A stretch of DNA of 64,000 nucleotides from Pseudothioclava arenosa (GCF_002358085.1 NZ_NTJD01000007.1:111582-175581); one strand, 5' to 3'. Shown: positions 32,668 through 41,951, counted from the first letter of the stretch. The notes: a model not told the origin generated them from the sequence alone. A program made the numbers and translations.

Positions 32668-34341
32668 TCAGCTCGCGACCTGTTCGCGCAGGATCGAGGC
32701 GGTCAGCGACAGCATCAGATAGATGCCCGAGAAGATCAGGAAAGCCAACAGCGTGTTCTCGAATGCGCGCGGATAGGTGGGTTCGTCGGGGGCGATCGGG
32801 CTCACGCCCATCTCAAGGTAGCGCACCTGCTTGTTGGCCTCGATCCGCGAGCTTTCGACCTGCTCGGCGGCAGCGGCCAAGAGCATCTGGCGGGTTTCCA
32901 GTTCGGCCTCGGCAAGGCGCAGCTGGCCGGTGACCGAGGCGAGCGACTCGCCCGCGGGGCCGGTGCTGGTGGTAAGCTGGGCGCGCAGCTCGGCGATCAG
33001 CTGTTCGAGCCGCTGGATCTCGCCGCGCACGCCTGCTACGCGCGCCTCGTTCGGGCGCGGGTTATCGAGCAGCTGGCCCAGCTCCAGTTTCTTCTGCTGC
33101 AACTGCGTCTCAAAGCCTGAAACCTGCCCCATCACCGAGCTGGTTTCCGAAACCGGATCGAGGATGCCGACCTGTTCCTGCAGGTGCAGCACCTTCGCCT
33201 GAGCGGCAAAGACCTTGGCTTCGGCGTCGTCGTAATTCTCGCGCGCGCCCTGCATCTGGTCGCCGCGCAGGCGCTGGGTCAGGTTATCGACCTGTTCCTC
33301 GGCGTAGGAAATCAGCGATTCCGAGAAGCTGCGCGACAACTCCGGATCGGCTGCGATCACCTCCATCCGGACGATCCCCTCGGAGGGGTCGTATCCGATC
33401 TGGACCATGTCACGATACAGCTTGAAGGCCTCTTCGTTGGTGGCATTGGTGGGCAGGCGCTTGAGCGGGTCGATCCGGTCTTCCTGGAAATGCGCCTTGA
33501 ACCCCTGATCCTCGTCGAGCCGCAGCATCGCCTGGCGCGATTGCAGGTAGCTCTGCACGGTGATCGAATCCTGCGCGGTGGCGAGCTGTGTGCCCGAGAA
33601 CAATCCGCCCAGTCCCGAGCCGCCCATGCCATCGGCCTTCTGGATCACGAATTCGCTCTTGGTGGCGTAAAGGGGCGTCGCGACGGCAAAGTAATACCAG
33701 CCCGCGATCAGCGTCGGCAGGAACACGAAAAACGCCAGACGCACCGCCAGAAGCGTCAGCTTGCGGCGGCGGCGGCGGGCGATGTCGCGCTGAATGGCAA
33801 TGATTTCACGGGCGGACTGGTCGGGCGAAAGGTAGTCGCCGGGGCTGAATTGGCCGGGCTGCGTGGTTTGCGGCACAGCAGCGGCTTTCTCGACCCGGGC
33901 CAGCGCACGCGAGCCTTTTTCTTCTTTCGCGCCGCGCACGACCGAGAGGATGCTGCCGCGTTCGAACGGGTCGATCCCCCTGCGGCGCAACAGCGCGACG
34001 GCCTCGAAATCCGAGCTCGCCTCGATGCCGTTCTTTTGCGCGAGCCGTCGCGCAAGGCGCAGCTGGCGCCCGGTCAGGCCTTCGGCGCGCACCGCCTCGA
34101 CCTCGGCGGCCAGCCCGTCCGGGGCGGTCGTGGTTTCCGGCTCCGGGGCTTGTGCGGTTGGAAAGAGGCCCGGGCCGAAGCCATCGTCATGCGGCATGGT
34201 AAAGGGCATCTCGGTGGAATTGGCGGGCTGCACTTGAGCCGGCGGCTCGCTCGGTGCGGCGGGCGGAGCCGTGGGCGCCTTGGCGGGCGCAGGCGTGCTG
34301 GTGCGACGGATCCGGTATTTGGTGGCCTTAGGAGTAGTCAT
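32668..34341 (-). CDS. kpsE: Capsule polysaccharide export inner-membrane protein (KpsE/BexC-like)
   Basis: A polysaccharide co-polymerase-type protein that spans the periplasm and links the KpsMT transporter to the outer-membrane channel. From the ATG 34341 (MTTPKATKYRIRR) it has a Pro/Ala-rich cytoplasmic part of about 170 residues, a helical segment GLTGRQLRLARRLAQKNGIE, a first membrane span (LTLLAVRLAFFVFLPTLIAG), a long periplasmic coiled-coil region, and a C-terminal span (NTLLAFLIFSGIYLMLSL). At 557 residues it is longer than E. coli KpsE because of the N-terminal extension. The start overlaps the kpsT stop by 14 bases. Confidence 0.92.
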   Translation of the reverse strand: MTTPKATKYRIRRTSTPAPAKAPTAPPAAPSEPPAQVQPANSTEMPFTMPHDDGFGPGLFPTAQAPEPETTTAPDGLAAEVEAVRAEGLTGRQLRLARRLAQKNGIEASSDFEAVALLRRRGIDPFERGSILSVVRGAKEEKGSRALARVEKAAAVPQTTQPGQFSPGDYLSPDQSAREIIAIQRDIARRRRRKLTLLAVRLAFFVFLPTLIAGWYYFAVATPLYATKSEFVIQKADGMGGSGLGGLFSGTQLATAQDSITVQSYLQSRQAMLRLDEDQGFKAHFQEDRIDPLKRLPTNATNEEAFKLYRDMVQIGYDPSEGIVRMEVIAADPELSRSFSESLISYAEEQVDNLTQRLRGDQMQGARENYDDAEAKVFAAQAKVLHLQEQVGILDPVSETSSVMGQVSGFETQLQQKKLELGQLLDNPRPNEARVAGVRGEIQRLEQLIAELRAQLTTSTGPAGESLASVTGQLRLAEAELETRQMLLAAAAEQVESSRIEANKQVRYLEMGVSPIAPDEPTYPRAFENTLLAFLIFSGIYLMLSLTASILREQVAS

Positions 34342-34978
34342 ACATCCGTTTCGCTTCTTCCAGAGTGTCGAACATGTGGAGCTGCCCGTTGCGCAGCACC
34401 GCGGCCCTTCGGCAGAATTTCTCAAGTGTCGCAGCCTGGTGCGAGACCACGATCACGGTGGTGCTTTGCAGCCGTTCGCGCAGGATCGCGCCGGCCTTGC
34501 GGTTGAACTCCACATCGGTGGTGGCCGGCATGCCCTCGTCGATCAGATAGATGTCGAATTCCAGCGCCAACAAGAGGGAAAAAGTGAAGCGCGACTTCAT
34601 ACCGGAGCTGTAGACGCCGATCGGCTGGTCGAAATATTCCTCGAGGCCGCAGAGCCAGCGACAGAAAGCCTCGACGTAATCGGGGTCGAGCCCGTAGAGC
34701 CGCGCGATGAACCGCGCGTTCTCGCGCGCGGTATGTTTCGGCACGACGCCGCCCATGAAGCCGAGCGGGAAGGAGACGCGGCAGGTCTTGCGGATTTCGC
34801 CCTCGTCGGGTTTCTCCAGCCCCGCCATCATGTTGATCAGCGTGGTCTTGCCGGTGCCATTGGGGGCGAGGATGCCGAGCGATTGCCCGAGCTCGACGCG
34901 GAAGCTGGCGCGATCAAGGATGACCTTGCGCTGCTTTCCCGTCCAGAAGGACTTGCTGACATTGGTGAACTCCAGCAT
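34328..34978 (-). CDS. kpsT: Capsule polysaccharide ABC transporter ATPase KpsT
   Basis: Drives capsule export across the inner membrane with KpsM. The 216-residue protein shows Walker A APNGTGKTTL, a signature loop IGVYSSGMKSR (typical for KpsT/Wzt in place of LSGGQ), Walker B FDIYLIDEGM and the switch His in VVSHQAAT. KpsT normally pairs with a kpsM gene next to it; here the gene on its other side is an unrelated, divergent one and no permease is found in the window. First gene of a kpsT-kpsE-kdsA unit. Confidence 0.96.
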   Translation of the reverse strand: MLEFTNVSKSFWTGKQRKVILDRASFRVELGQSLGILAPNGTGKTTLINMMAGLEKPDEGEIRKTCRVSFPLGFMGGVVPKHTARENARFIARLYGLDPDYVEAFCRWLCGLEEYFDQPIGVYSSGMKSRFTFSLLLALEFDIYLIDEGMPATTDVEFNRKAGAILRERLQSTTVIVVSHQAATLEKFCRRAAVLRNGQLHMFDTLEEAKRMYDYS

Positions 34979-35157
34979 TCCCGCCGTTGGCTCCTGCCCG
35001 TTTTGCCTCCGCCCTTAGCGTGCCACCCTGCAGGCTGGCAGAGAAACCTTAACAAAGGGCCTTCATTTTTTCGTTGTCGGCATAATATGGGCAAAAGCCC
35101 GGTTTCACTAGGCCTGACGCGGCCAGGTGACAAAGTTGTAATGGATAAGGGGCGCGC

Positions 35158-35736
35158 GTGACGCTTGCGACCGAGATCGAGGCCTGCCGGCTGTGCGCCG
35201 AGCGGTTCGCCGCCACCGCGACGGCGCATGTGCCGCGCCCGGTGGTCTGGTTCCGGCCTGGGGCAAGGGTGCTGATCGTGGGGCAGGCGCCGGGCGCGCG
35301 GGTGCATGCCTCGGGGCGGCCCTTCACCGACCCTTCGGGGGACCGGCTGCGGGGATGGATGGGGGTTGGCGAAGACCAGTTCTATGACCGCGACCGGATT
35401 GCGATCGTGCCGATGGCGTTTTGCTTTCCGGGTTATGATGCGAAGGGCGCCGACCTGCCGCCGCCGCCTCTTTGCGCGCAGACATGGCGGGCGCGGGTGA
35501 TGGCCGAGATGGGGTCGCACGCGCTGACCTTGCTGGTGGGCGGGGCCGCGCAGCGCTGGCATCTGGGCGCGCGCAATGTGACCGAGACGGTTTCGCAGTG
35601 GCGAATGCGCGCGCCGGGCGTGTTTCCCTTGCCTCATCCGTCCTGGCGCAATACGGGATGGCTCAAACGCAACCCGTGGTTCGAGGCCGATCTGCTGCCG
35701 GCCCTGCGCGCCCGGGTGAAGGAGGTTTTGCGATGA
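35158..35736 (+). CDS. Uracil-DNA glycosylase family protein
   Basis: A 192-residue protein starting with GTG at 35158. Motifs of the uracil-DNA glycosylase superfamily: VLIVGQAPGARVHASGRPF (motif with the GQxPG loop), IAIVPMAFCFPG, and PLPHPSWRN (the His-Pro-Ser loop). An N-terminal CRLC pair resembles part of the iron-sulfur site of family 4/5 enzymes, but the second Cys pair is not obvious, so cluster binding and activity are uncertain. It overlaps the next gene by four bases. Confidence 0.82.
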   Translation: MTLATEIEACRLCAERFAATATAHVPRPVVWFRPGARVLIVGQAPGARVHASGRPFTDPSGDRLRGWMGVGEDQFYDRDRIAIVPMAFCFPGYDAKGADLPPPPLCAQTWRARVMAEMGSHALTLLVGGAAQRWHLGARNVTETVSQWRMRAPGVFPLPHPSWRNTGWLKRNPWFEADLLPALRARVKEVLR

Positions 35737-36530
35737 CGCCCTATGACCGCGCCCATGCCGCGATGGAAGCCGATCCCGAGAACGAGGCGCTGCGCCTGGC
35801 GGTTTATGACCGGCTGGCCGATGCCGAGCTGTACCTGTTGCTCGAAGAGGAGCCCGAGGACGAAAACATCCGCCCGCAGCTGTTCTCGAGCGAGGAGGGC
35901 GATTTCGTGCTGGCCTTCGATCTGGAAGAGCGGCTGGCGGAATTCGTCGATGAGCCGATGCCCTATGCCGCGCTGCCGGGCCGGGTGATCGCGCAGCATC
36001 TGGTGGGCGAGGGCGTGGGGCTTGGCGTCAATCTCGGCGTGGCGGCCTCGGCGATGCTGTTGCCGCCCGAGGCGATGGAATGGCTGACCGAGACGCTGAC
36101 GCATACGCCCGAGGCGCGCTCGGCCCGGCCGGCAAGCTTCGAGGCGCCTGCCCTGCCGCCGGCGATCCTTGGCCTGTTGCTGCCCGCCTTCGAGGCGAAA
36201 TTCGAGCAGCTCGCGGGGCTGGCGAGCCATGCGCTGCTGGGCGGGGTGGTCTATGACGACGGGCATCGCGGCCACGTGCTGGCCTTTCTTGGCGCGCCCG
36301 AAGCTGCGCGGCCCGGGATCGCCAAGGCGATGGCCGAGGCGCTGGCCTTCTCGGGGCTGGATGCGGGCGAGCTGGACGTGACCTTCCTGGAGGAGGGCAA
36401 CCCGGCGGCCGAGGTGCTTCTGGCGAAGGCGCTGGTGCTGCATCTGCCCGAGCGGGTCGAGGAAGAGGTGCAGGAGCTGAAGCCCTCGATGCCGGGGATG
36501 GACCCGGCAAAACCGCCGATCCTGCGCTGA
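35733..36530 (+). CDS. SseB family protein, function unknown
   Basis: A 265-residue cytosolic protein starting in the previous stop codon (ATGA). The first half has the SseB N-terminal pattern YDRLADAELYLLLEEEPE and PQLFSSEEGDFVLAFDLEERLAEF, and continues PYAALPGRVIAQHLVGEGVGLGVNLG. The second half is a second small domain ending PGMDPAKPPILR. Despite the family name (SseB enhanced serine sensitivity), no secretion genes are nearby. Strongly acidic. Confidence 0.82.
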   Translation: MTPYDRAHAAMEADPENEALRLAVYDRLADAELYLLLEEEPEDENIRPQLFSSEEGDFVLAFDLEERLAEFVDEPMPYAALPGRVIAQHLVGEGVGLGVNLGVAASAMLLPPEAMEWLTETLTHTPEARSARPASFEAPALPPAILGLLLPAFEAKFEQLAGLASHALLGGVVYDDGHRGHVLAFLGAPEAARPGIAKAMAEALAFSGLDAGELDVTFLEEGNPAAEVLLAKALVLHLPERVEEEVQELKPSMPGMDPAKPPILR

Positions 36531-36539
36531 GCCGTCACG

Positions 36540-36590
36540 CCGGGGGCTGTCTGCCCCCGGACCCCCGAGGATATTTCCGGCAAAATGAAA
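36540..36590 (+). repeat. Rhodobacterales-type intergenic hairpin repeat
   Basis: CCGGGGGC-TGTCT-GCCCCCGG (36540-36560) followed by ACCCCCGAGGATATTTCC and CAAAATGAAAG. It shares its layout (GC hairpin, ACCCC, TATTT, GAAAG) with the element at 31704-31748. Lying between convergent genes, it probably serves as a terminator. Confidence 0.7.
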
Positions 36591-36597
36591 GCGGGGG

Positions 36598-37020
36598 TCA
36601 GCGCAGGCCGAGTTCGGAGAAGGCGCTGATCAGGTCGCGCGGCAGCGGGTCTTCGCGCTCGCGCAGTTTTGGCAGGTCGCGCGGGGCGTCTTCGGGCTTG
36701 AGGTAGCGCCAGCCTTGGAACGGGCGGCGGGGCAGGGCCTCGGTGCGGACCACGGCGCGGTCGAGGACGATGGCGCAGCGTGGAATGCCGTCGGCGCCCA
36801 TCACCTCGTCGAGGGCGAGGATGCGCTGGCGTGCCAGCACCACGCCCTTGAACACCCAGTAAAGCGACCCGCCCGCCAGTATGTCTTCGGCGCGTTTCGG
36901 GGTCATCCGGGTGACATGCATTGCCGGCCCCGTGCCATAGCGGCTTGCCTGCCACTGGATCAGGTCTTCGACCTTTTCAGCGCCCACGCAGAGTTTGATC
37001 AGATGCACCATATCGGCCAT
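36598..37020 (-). CDS. DUF1489 family protein
   Basis: A 140-residue conserved alphaproteobacterial protein starting MADMVHLIKLCVG at the ATG 37020. The pattern MHVTRMTPKRAEDILAGGSLYWV, QRILALDEVMGADG, RCAIVLDRAVVRTEALPRR and FQGWRYLKPEDAPRDL is that of DUF1489. Function unknown. The Arg-rich pattern and KP.DAP tail hint at nucleic-acid binding, which is only a guess. It is divergent from nrdJ. Confidence 0.9.
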   Translation of the reverse strand: MADMVHLIKLCVGAEKVEDLIQWQASRYGTGPAMHVTRMTPKRAEDILAGGSLYWVFKGVVLARQRILALDEVMGADGIPRCAIVLDRAVVRTEALPRRPFQGWRYLKPEDAPRDLPKLREREDPLPRDLISAFSELGLR

Positions 37021-37175
37021 GTCCGTTGAGTCCCTCCCCAATATAATGCGGATGACGGTCGGGGCAATGTTGACCGGAGCGGATCGGCTGCGTATCGTGA
37101 ACACCCTTCGCCTGTGCCTCTGTCCGTGGCGGAGCCTGCCCCTTTCAACTTTTTGAGCTTCAAGAAGGACGACCG

Positions 37176-39449
37176 ATGAGCCGTTTTGCCGCCCCAATCG
37201 CCGAGCAGATCTGGGACATGAAATATCGCCTGAAAGAGGCTGACGGCGCGCCTGTCGACAAGACGGTCGAGGATAGCTGGCGGCGGATCGCGCGCTCGCT
37301 CTCGGAAGTCGAGGCGGAGCCGGCGGTCTGGGAAGAGCGGTTTTATCACGCGCTCGAGGATTTCAAGTTTCTGCCGGCGGGGCGGATCGCGGCGGGCGCG
37401 GGCACGGGCCGGGCGGTGACGCTGTTCAACTGCTTTGTCATGGGCACGATTCCGGATTCGATGTCGGGGATCTTCGACATGCTGAAGGAGGCCGCGCTGA
37501 CGATGCAGCAGGGTGGCGGCATCGGCTATGATTTCTCGACGATCCGGCCGCGCGGCGCGGCGGTGCACGGGGTGGCGGCGGATGCTTCGGGGCCCTTGTC
37601 CTTCATGGATGTCTGGGATGCGATGTGCCGCACGATCATGTCGGCGGGCTCGCGGCGCGGCGCGATGATGGCGACGATGCGTTGCGATCACCCCGATATC
37701 GAGCAGTTCATCACCGCCAAGCAGGACAGCGCGCGTCTGCGCATGTTCAACCTCTCGGTGTTGGTGACGGACCCGTTCATGGAGGCGGTGAAGGCCGACG
37801 GGCCGTGGGACCTCAAGTTCGAGGGTCGCGTTTATCAAACGCTGAACGCGCGCGATCTGTGGAACAAGATCATGCGCGCGACCTATGATTTCGCCGAGCC
37901 GGGGGTGATCTTCATCGACCGGATCAACCAGATGAACAACCTCGCCTATTGCGAGACGATTGCGGCGACGAACCCGTGCGGCGAGCAGCCGCTGCCGCCC
38001 TATGGCGCCTGTCTTCTGGGGTCGATCAACCTGGCGCGGCTGGTGACCAACCCGTTCGAGACCACGGCCGAAATGGACCCGAAGGCGCTTGACGAGCTGG
38101 TGCGTCTTGCGGTGCGGATGATGGATAACGTGGTTGACGCCTCGCGCTTCCCGCTGCCGCAGCAGGCCGAGGAGGCGCGCAACAAGCGCCGCATTGGCCT
38201 TGGTGTGACGGGTCTGGCGGATGCGCTTTTGATGCTGGGGCTGCGCTATGGCTCGGAAGAGGCGGCGGCGCAGACCGAGGCCTGGATGAAGCTGATCGCG
38301 CGGGCGTCTTACCTCGCCTCGGTCGATCTGGCCAAGGAGAAGGGCGCCTTCCCGCTGTTTGACGCCAAGAAATACCTCGCCTCGGGCAATATGATGCAGA
38401 TGGACGCGGATGTGCGCGACGCGATCGCGACCCATGGCATCCGCAATGCGCTGCTGACCTCGATCGCGCCGACCGGCACGATCAGCCTCTACGCGGGCAA
38501 CGTGTCGTCGGGGATCGAGCCGGTTTTTGCCTATGCCTACAAGCGCAAGGTGCTGCAAAAAGACGGCTCGCGCACCGAAGAGGAAGTGGTCGATTACGCG
38601 GTGCAGATGTGGCGCGACAAGTTCGGCGACAAGGCGCTGCCCGACTACTTCGTGAATGCGCAGACGCTGGCGCCTCTGGACCATGTGCGGATGCAGGCGG
38701 CAGCGCAGAAATGGATCGACTCGTCGATCTCGAAAACCATCAACTGCCCCGAAGATATCTCCTTCGACGCCTTCAAGGATGTCTACATGGAGGCCTTCGA
38801 GACCGGCTGCAAAGGCTGCACGACCTATCGCCCGAATGACGTGACCGGCTCGGTTCTGTCGGTCTCCGAGAAATCGGAAAAGGCGCCCGAGGCCGATCAG
38901 GGTGCCGATGTCGTCTATCTGACCGAGCCGCTCGATCGGCCCGCCTCGCTGGAAGGGTCGACCTACAAGATCAAGTGGCCGGGCTCGGAGCACGCGATCT
39001 ACATCACCGTCAACGACATCGTGCAGGGCGGCCATCGTCGGCCCTTCGAGGTGTTCATCAACTCCAAGAACATGGAGCATTTCGCCTGGACGGTCGCGTT
39101 GACGCGGATGATCTCGGCGGTGTTCCGGCGCGGTGGCGACGTGAGCTTTGTCGTCGAAGAGCTGAAGGCCGTGTTCGACCCGCGCGGCGGCGCCTGGATG
39201 CAGGGGCAATACATTCCCTCGATCCTCGCGGCGATCGGCGGCGTGATCGAGCGGCACATGGTCTCGACCGGCTTCCTGAAGGGCGAGGGGATGGGGCTCA
39301 AGTCCGACCCGAAGGCCGAGGCGATGGAGATGGCCGTGGGCGACGAGCGCCCGCGCGGCCAGGCCTGCCCGAGCTGCGGTTCCTACGCGATGCGCAAGGT
39401 CGAAGGCTGCATGACCTGCGCCGATTGCGGCCATTCGAAGTGCGGCTGA
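37176..39449 (+). CDS. nrdJ: Adenosylcobalamin-dependent (class II) ribonucleotide reductase
   Basis: Makes deoxyribonucleotides with a B12-generated thiyl radical, independent of oxygen. The 757-residue monomer has LPAGRIAAGAGTGRAVTLFNC, GGGIGYDFSTIRP, the catalytic NPCGEQPLPPYGACLLGSIN (radical Cys and Glu), and SIAPTGTISLYAGNVSSGIEP. The C-terminus ends in a Cys-rich tail (ACPSCGS, CMTCADCGHSKCG) that acts in re-reduction. Starts at the ATG 37176. No cobalamin riboswitch can be seen in the 155-base upstream gap. Confidence 0.96.
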   Translation: MSRFAAPIAEQIWDMKYRLKEADGAPVDKTVEDSWRRIARSLSEVEAEPAVWEERFYHALEDFKFLPAGRIAAGAGTGRAVTLFNCFVMGTIPDSMSGIFDMLKEAALTMQQGGGIGYDFSTIRPRGAAVHGVAADASGPLSFMDVWDAMCRTIMSAGSRRGAMMATMRCDHPDIEQFITAKQDSARLRMFNLSVLVTDPFMEAVKADGPWDLKFEGRVYQTLNARDLWNKIMRATYDFAEPGVIFIDRINQMNNLAYCETIAATNPCGEQPLPPYGACLLGSINLARLVTNPFETTAEMDPKALDELVRLAVRMMDNVVDASRFPLPQQAEEARNKRRIGLGVTGLADALLMLGLRYGSEEAAAQTEAWMKLIARASYLASVDLAKEKGAFPLFDAKKYLASGNMMQMDADVRDAIATHGIRNALLTSIAPTGTISLYAGNVSSGIEPVFAYAYKRKVLQKDGSRTEEEVVDYAVQMWRDKFGDKALPDYFVNAQTLAPLDHVRMQAAAQKWIDSSISKTINCPEDISFDAFKDVYMEAFETGCKGCTTYRPNDVTGSVLSVSEKSEKAPEADQGADVVYLTEPLDRPASLEGSTYKIKWPGSEHAIYITVNDIVQGGHRRPFEVFINSKNMEHFAWTVALTRMISAVFRRGGDVSFVVEELKAVFDPRGGAWMQGQYIPSILAAIGGVIERHMVSTGFLKGEGMGLKSDPKAEAMEMAVGDERPRGQACPSCGSYAMRKVEGCMTCADCGHSKCG

Positions 39450-39494
39450 GGCCGTGCTGAGGTTCGAAAACCGGGGCGCCGGGGCTTTGCGGCC

Positions 39495-40271
39495 CTAGCG
39501 CCCTTTCCATTTCGGCGGGCGCTTTTCGAAAAAGGCGCCGATCCCTTCGGTGACGTCGGCGCTGTCGGAAAGCCGTTGCAGCGCGGCGTCATTGGCCTGC
39601 CAGAGCGCGGTTTCTTCCTCGGCAAAGGCGCGATCCGACAGGGCAAGGCTTGCCTCGATGCTCAGGGGCGCATTGGCTGCCACCGCGCGCGCCAGATACT
39701 GCGCGGCGGCCAGCACCTCGGCGTCGGGAACCACGCGGTTCAGCAGCCCCCAGTCGCGTATCTCGGCGGCGCTGTAGGTTTTCGCGCTCAGCAACAGTTC
39801 GTTCGCCAGCACGCGCGGGATGCGCCGGGCCAGCCGGATCGCGCCGCCGCCGCCCGCGACCAGCCCCAGCTTGGCCTCGGGCAGGCCGAAGATCGCGCTT
39901 TCGCCCGCCACGACCATGTCGCAGGCCAGCATGACCTCGAAGCCCCCGGCCAAGGCTGCGCCGGTCACCGCTGCGATCACCGGCTTGCGGCGCGCGCGTG
40001 CGACGAAGCCCGCAAAGCCGTGTGGGCCATAGAGGATCGCCTCGGCATTGCCGGCGAGAAAGCTTTTGAGGTCCATCCCGGCGCAGAACACCGGCCCCGC
40101 GCCGCGGAGCACCGAGACCCGGATCGCGGGGTCGGCCTCGATCCGGTCGAAGGCTTCGCGCAGCGCCAGCGTCATCTCGGGGTCAATGGCATTGCGCCGC
40201 TCGGGACGGTTCAGTGTGACCAGCGCCACGCCGCCGGTGACCTCGATCTGGACGCATTCAGTTTTGCTCAT
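39495..40271 (-). CDS. Enoyl-CoA hydratase/isomerase family protein
   Basis: A 258-residue crotonase-fold protein: TLNRPERRNAIDPEM, the oxyanion-hole segments VFCAGMDLKSF and AALAGGFEVMLACDMVVAGE, and FGLPEAKLGLVAGGGG, where the two catalytic Glu of classical hydratases sit (one is Glu in PEAKLG; the first position is Phe-Glu in GGFEV). C-terminal KRPPKWKGR is typical of acyl-CoA-degrading family members. Its start overlaps the acyl-CoA synthetase gene by 14 bases, so both work in one fatty- or aryl-acid pathway. Confidence 0.9.
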   Translation of the reverse strand: MSKTECVQIEVTGGVALVTLNRPERRNAIDPEMTLALREAFDRIEADPAIRVSVLRGAGPVFCAGMDLKSFLAGNAEAILYGPHGFAGFVARARRKPVIAAVTGAALAGGFEVMLACDMVVAGESAIFGLPEAKLGLVAGGGGAIRLARRIPRVLANELLLSAKTYSAAEIRDWGLLNRVVPDAEVLAAAQYLARAVAANAPLSIEASLALSDRAFAEEETALWQANDAALQRLSDSADVTEGIGAFFEKRPPKWKGR

Positions 40272-41907
40272 TGGCGGCCTCCTGTTCTGCCAGCTTGCGC
40301 AGCTCGGCGCGGATGATCTTGCCGGTGGTGGTCATCGGCATTTCGGGAATGAACCGCACCACGCGCGGGAATTCATAGGCGGCGAGGCGGTCTTTGACGT
40401 GCAGCGCGATTTCCTCGGCCAGCGCCGGGCTTTCGGCGACCCCTTCGGCGAGCTTGATATAGGCTGCGACCACCGCGCCGCGCAGCGGGTCGGGCTTGCC
40501 GACGACGCCTGCCATCTGCACGGCGGGGTGGCTGAGCAGGCAATCTTCGATCTCGGCGGGGCCGATGCGATAGCCCGCCGAGCTGATCACGTCATCCTCG
40601 CGCCCGACAAAGGCGATTCGCCCCGAGGCGGTGCGCAGCCCCTTGTCGCCGGTCAGGAGCCAGCGCGTCTCGCCCACGGTCAGGAATTTTTCTGCGGTCG
40701 CATCGGGGCGGTTCCAGTATTCGAGAAACATCACCGGGTCGGGCGCGCGCACCGCGATGCTGCCCTCTTCGCCGGGCGGCATCACCGCGCCGGTCTCCTC
40801 GTCCAGAACCTGCACGTCATGGCCGGGCACGGCAAAGCCCATCACCCCCGGCTCGGTCGGTTCCAGCACGCCGCAGGACGAGACGATCATGTTGCATTCG
40901 GTCTGGCCGTAGAACTCGTTGATGGTCACGCCAAAGACGCGCTGACCCCAGTCGATCAGCTCCTTGCCAAGCGTCTCGCCGCCGCTCGCGACCGAGCGCA
41001 TTTGCAGGTTTTGCGCTTCGGCCTCGGGCCAGAGCCGCATCATCTTGAGTGCGGTGGGCGGCAGGAAGGCGTTGCGGATACCGTGGCTGCGCATCAGCTC
41101 GAACGCCGCCTCGGCGGTGAACTTGCGAAACCGGCAGGCGACGACGGTGACGCCATGATGCAGCGCGGGCATCAGCACATCCAGAAGCCCGCCGATCCAG
41201 GCCCAGTCGGCGGGCGTCCAGATCCGGTCGCCGGGTTGGGGAAAGAAATCGTGGCTCATCTCGACGCCGGGCAGGTGGCCCAGCAGAACCCGATGCGCAT
41301 GCAGCGCGCCCTTGGGGTTGCCGGTCGTGCCCGAGGTGTAGATCAGCACGGCGGGGTCTTCGGCGCGGCTGTTGACGGCGGTGAACTCGGGGCTTTCGGC
41401 GGCGCAGATCGCCTCGAAATCCAGCGCGCCTTCGGGGCCGCCTAGGCAGATGATCTGGCGCAGATCGGGCAGGGCGTCGCGGATCTCGGCCAGCTTGCGC
41501 AGGCCATCGGGGTTGGTCACCACAACCGAGGCGCCGGAATCGCGCAGCCGGTGCAACAGCGCCTCGGGGCCGAACAGCGTGAACAGCGGCAGCGCGATCC
41601 GCCCCGCCTTGGTGATCGCGATATGCGACAGCGCAGTTTCCACCGATTGCGGCAGGAGCACGCCGATCCGATCGCCCGGCGCCGAGATCCGCGAGAGCGC
41701 ATTGGCCAGCCGGTTCGAGCGCTGGCGCAACTCTTCGAAGCTGTATTCCGCGACCGAGCCGTCCTCCGACACATCAATGATCGCGATTGCCGCGCCATTT
41801 TCCGCCGCGGGCCGGTCGCAGATATCGACGCCGATATTGTAATGCTCGGGAATGTCCCACGCGAAGCGGTCGCGCGTCAGCGCATAGCTTGCCTCTGGGT
41901 TCAACAT
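40258..41907 (-). CDS. AMP-forming acyl-CoA synthetase
   Basis: A 549-residue adenylate-forming enzyme: P-loop LIYTSGTTGNPKGALHAH, INEFYGQTECNMI, WLLTGDKG, GREDDVISSAGYRIGP and the C-terminal catalytic Lys in TTTGKIIRAELR. The type resembles medium-chain or short-chain acyl-CoA synthetases (acetyl-CoA-synthetase-like); substrate is not readable. The ATG 41907 follows GGAGGCAGGGACG. A near-perfect palindrome sits 23 bases upstream, suggesting control by a TetR-type repressor encoded elsewhere. Confidence 0.92.
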   Translation of the reverse strand: MLNPEASYALTRDRFAWDIPEHYNIGVDICDRPAAENGAAIAIIDVSEDGSVAEYSFEELRQRSNRLANALSRISAPGDRIGVLLPQSVETALSHIAITKAGRIALPLFTLFGPEALLHRLRDSGASVVVTNPDGLRKLAEIRDALPDLRQIICLGGPEGALDFEAICAAESPEFTAVNSRAEDPAVLIYTSGTTGNPKGALHAHRVLLGHLPGVEMSHDFFPQPGDRIWTPADWAWIGGLLDVLMPALHHGVTVVACRFRKFTAEAAFELMRSHGIRNAFLPPTALKMMRLWPEAEAQNLQMRSVASGGETLGKELIDWGQRVFGVTINEFYGQTECNMIVSSCGVLEPTEPGVMGFAVPGHDVQVLDEETGAVMPPGEEGSIAVRAPDPVMFLEYWNRPDATAEKFLTVGETRWLLTGDKGLRTASGRIAFVGREDDVISSAGYRIGPAEIEDCLLSHPAVQMAGVVGKPDPLRGAVVAAYIKLAEGVAESPALAEEIALHVKDRLAAYEFPRVVRFIPEMPMTTTGKIIRAELRKLAEQEAANEQN

Positions 41908-41929
41908 CGTCCCTGCCTCCCCGCAGATA

Positions 41930-41951
41930 CAATTGAACACTTGTTCAGTTG
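41930..41951. promoter_or_regulatory. Palindromic operator upstream of the acyl-CoA synthetase gene
   Basis: Arms CAATTGAACA and TGTTCAGTTG, separated by CT, match at 9 of 10 positions. The form TTGAACA...TGTTCA is typical of TetR-family operators in lipid and CoA pathways. It lies in the 67-base gap between the synthetase start and the stop of the methyltransferase gene, just upstream of the synthetase gene. Confidence 0.65.

Noticed and set aside
37021..37175. Cobalamin riboswitch in front of nrdJ
   Set aside because: No B12-box-like or GCCACTG block is present in the short upstream gap.
36999..39434. Very long open frame on the minus strand opposite nrdJ
   Set aside because: It mirrors a highly GC-rich real gene, has a low-complexity Arg/His-rich translation with no family motif, and nrdJ on the plus strand is unmistakable. 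Similar antisense frames opposite kps, ilvD, cyd and the decarboxylase gene were dropped for the same reason.
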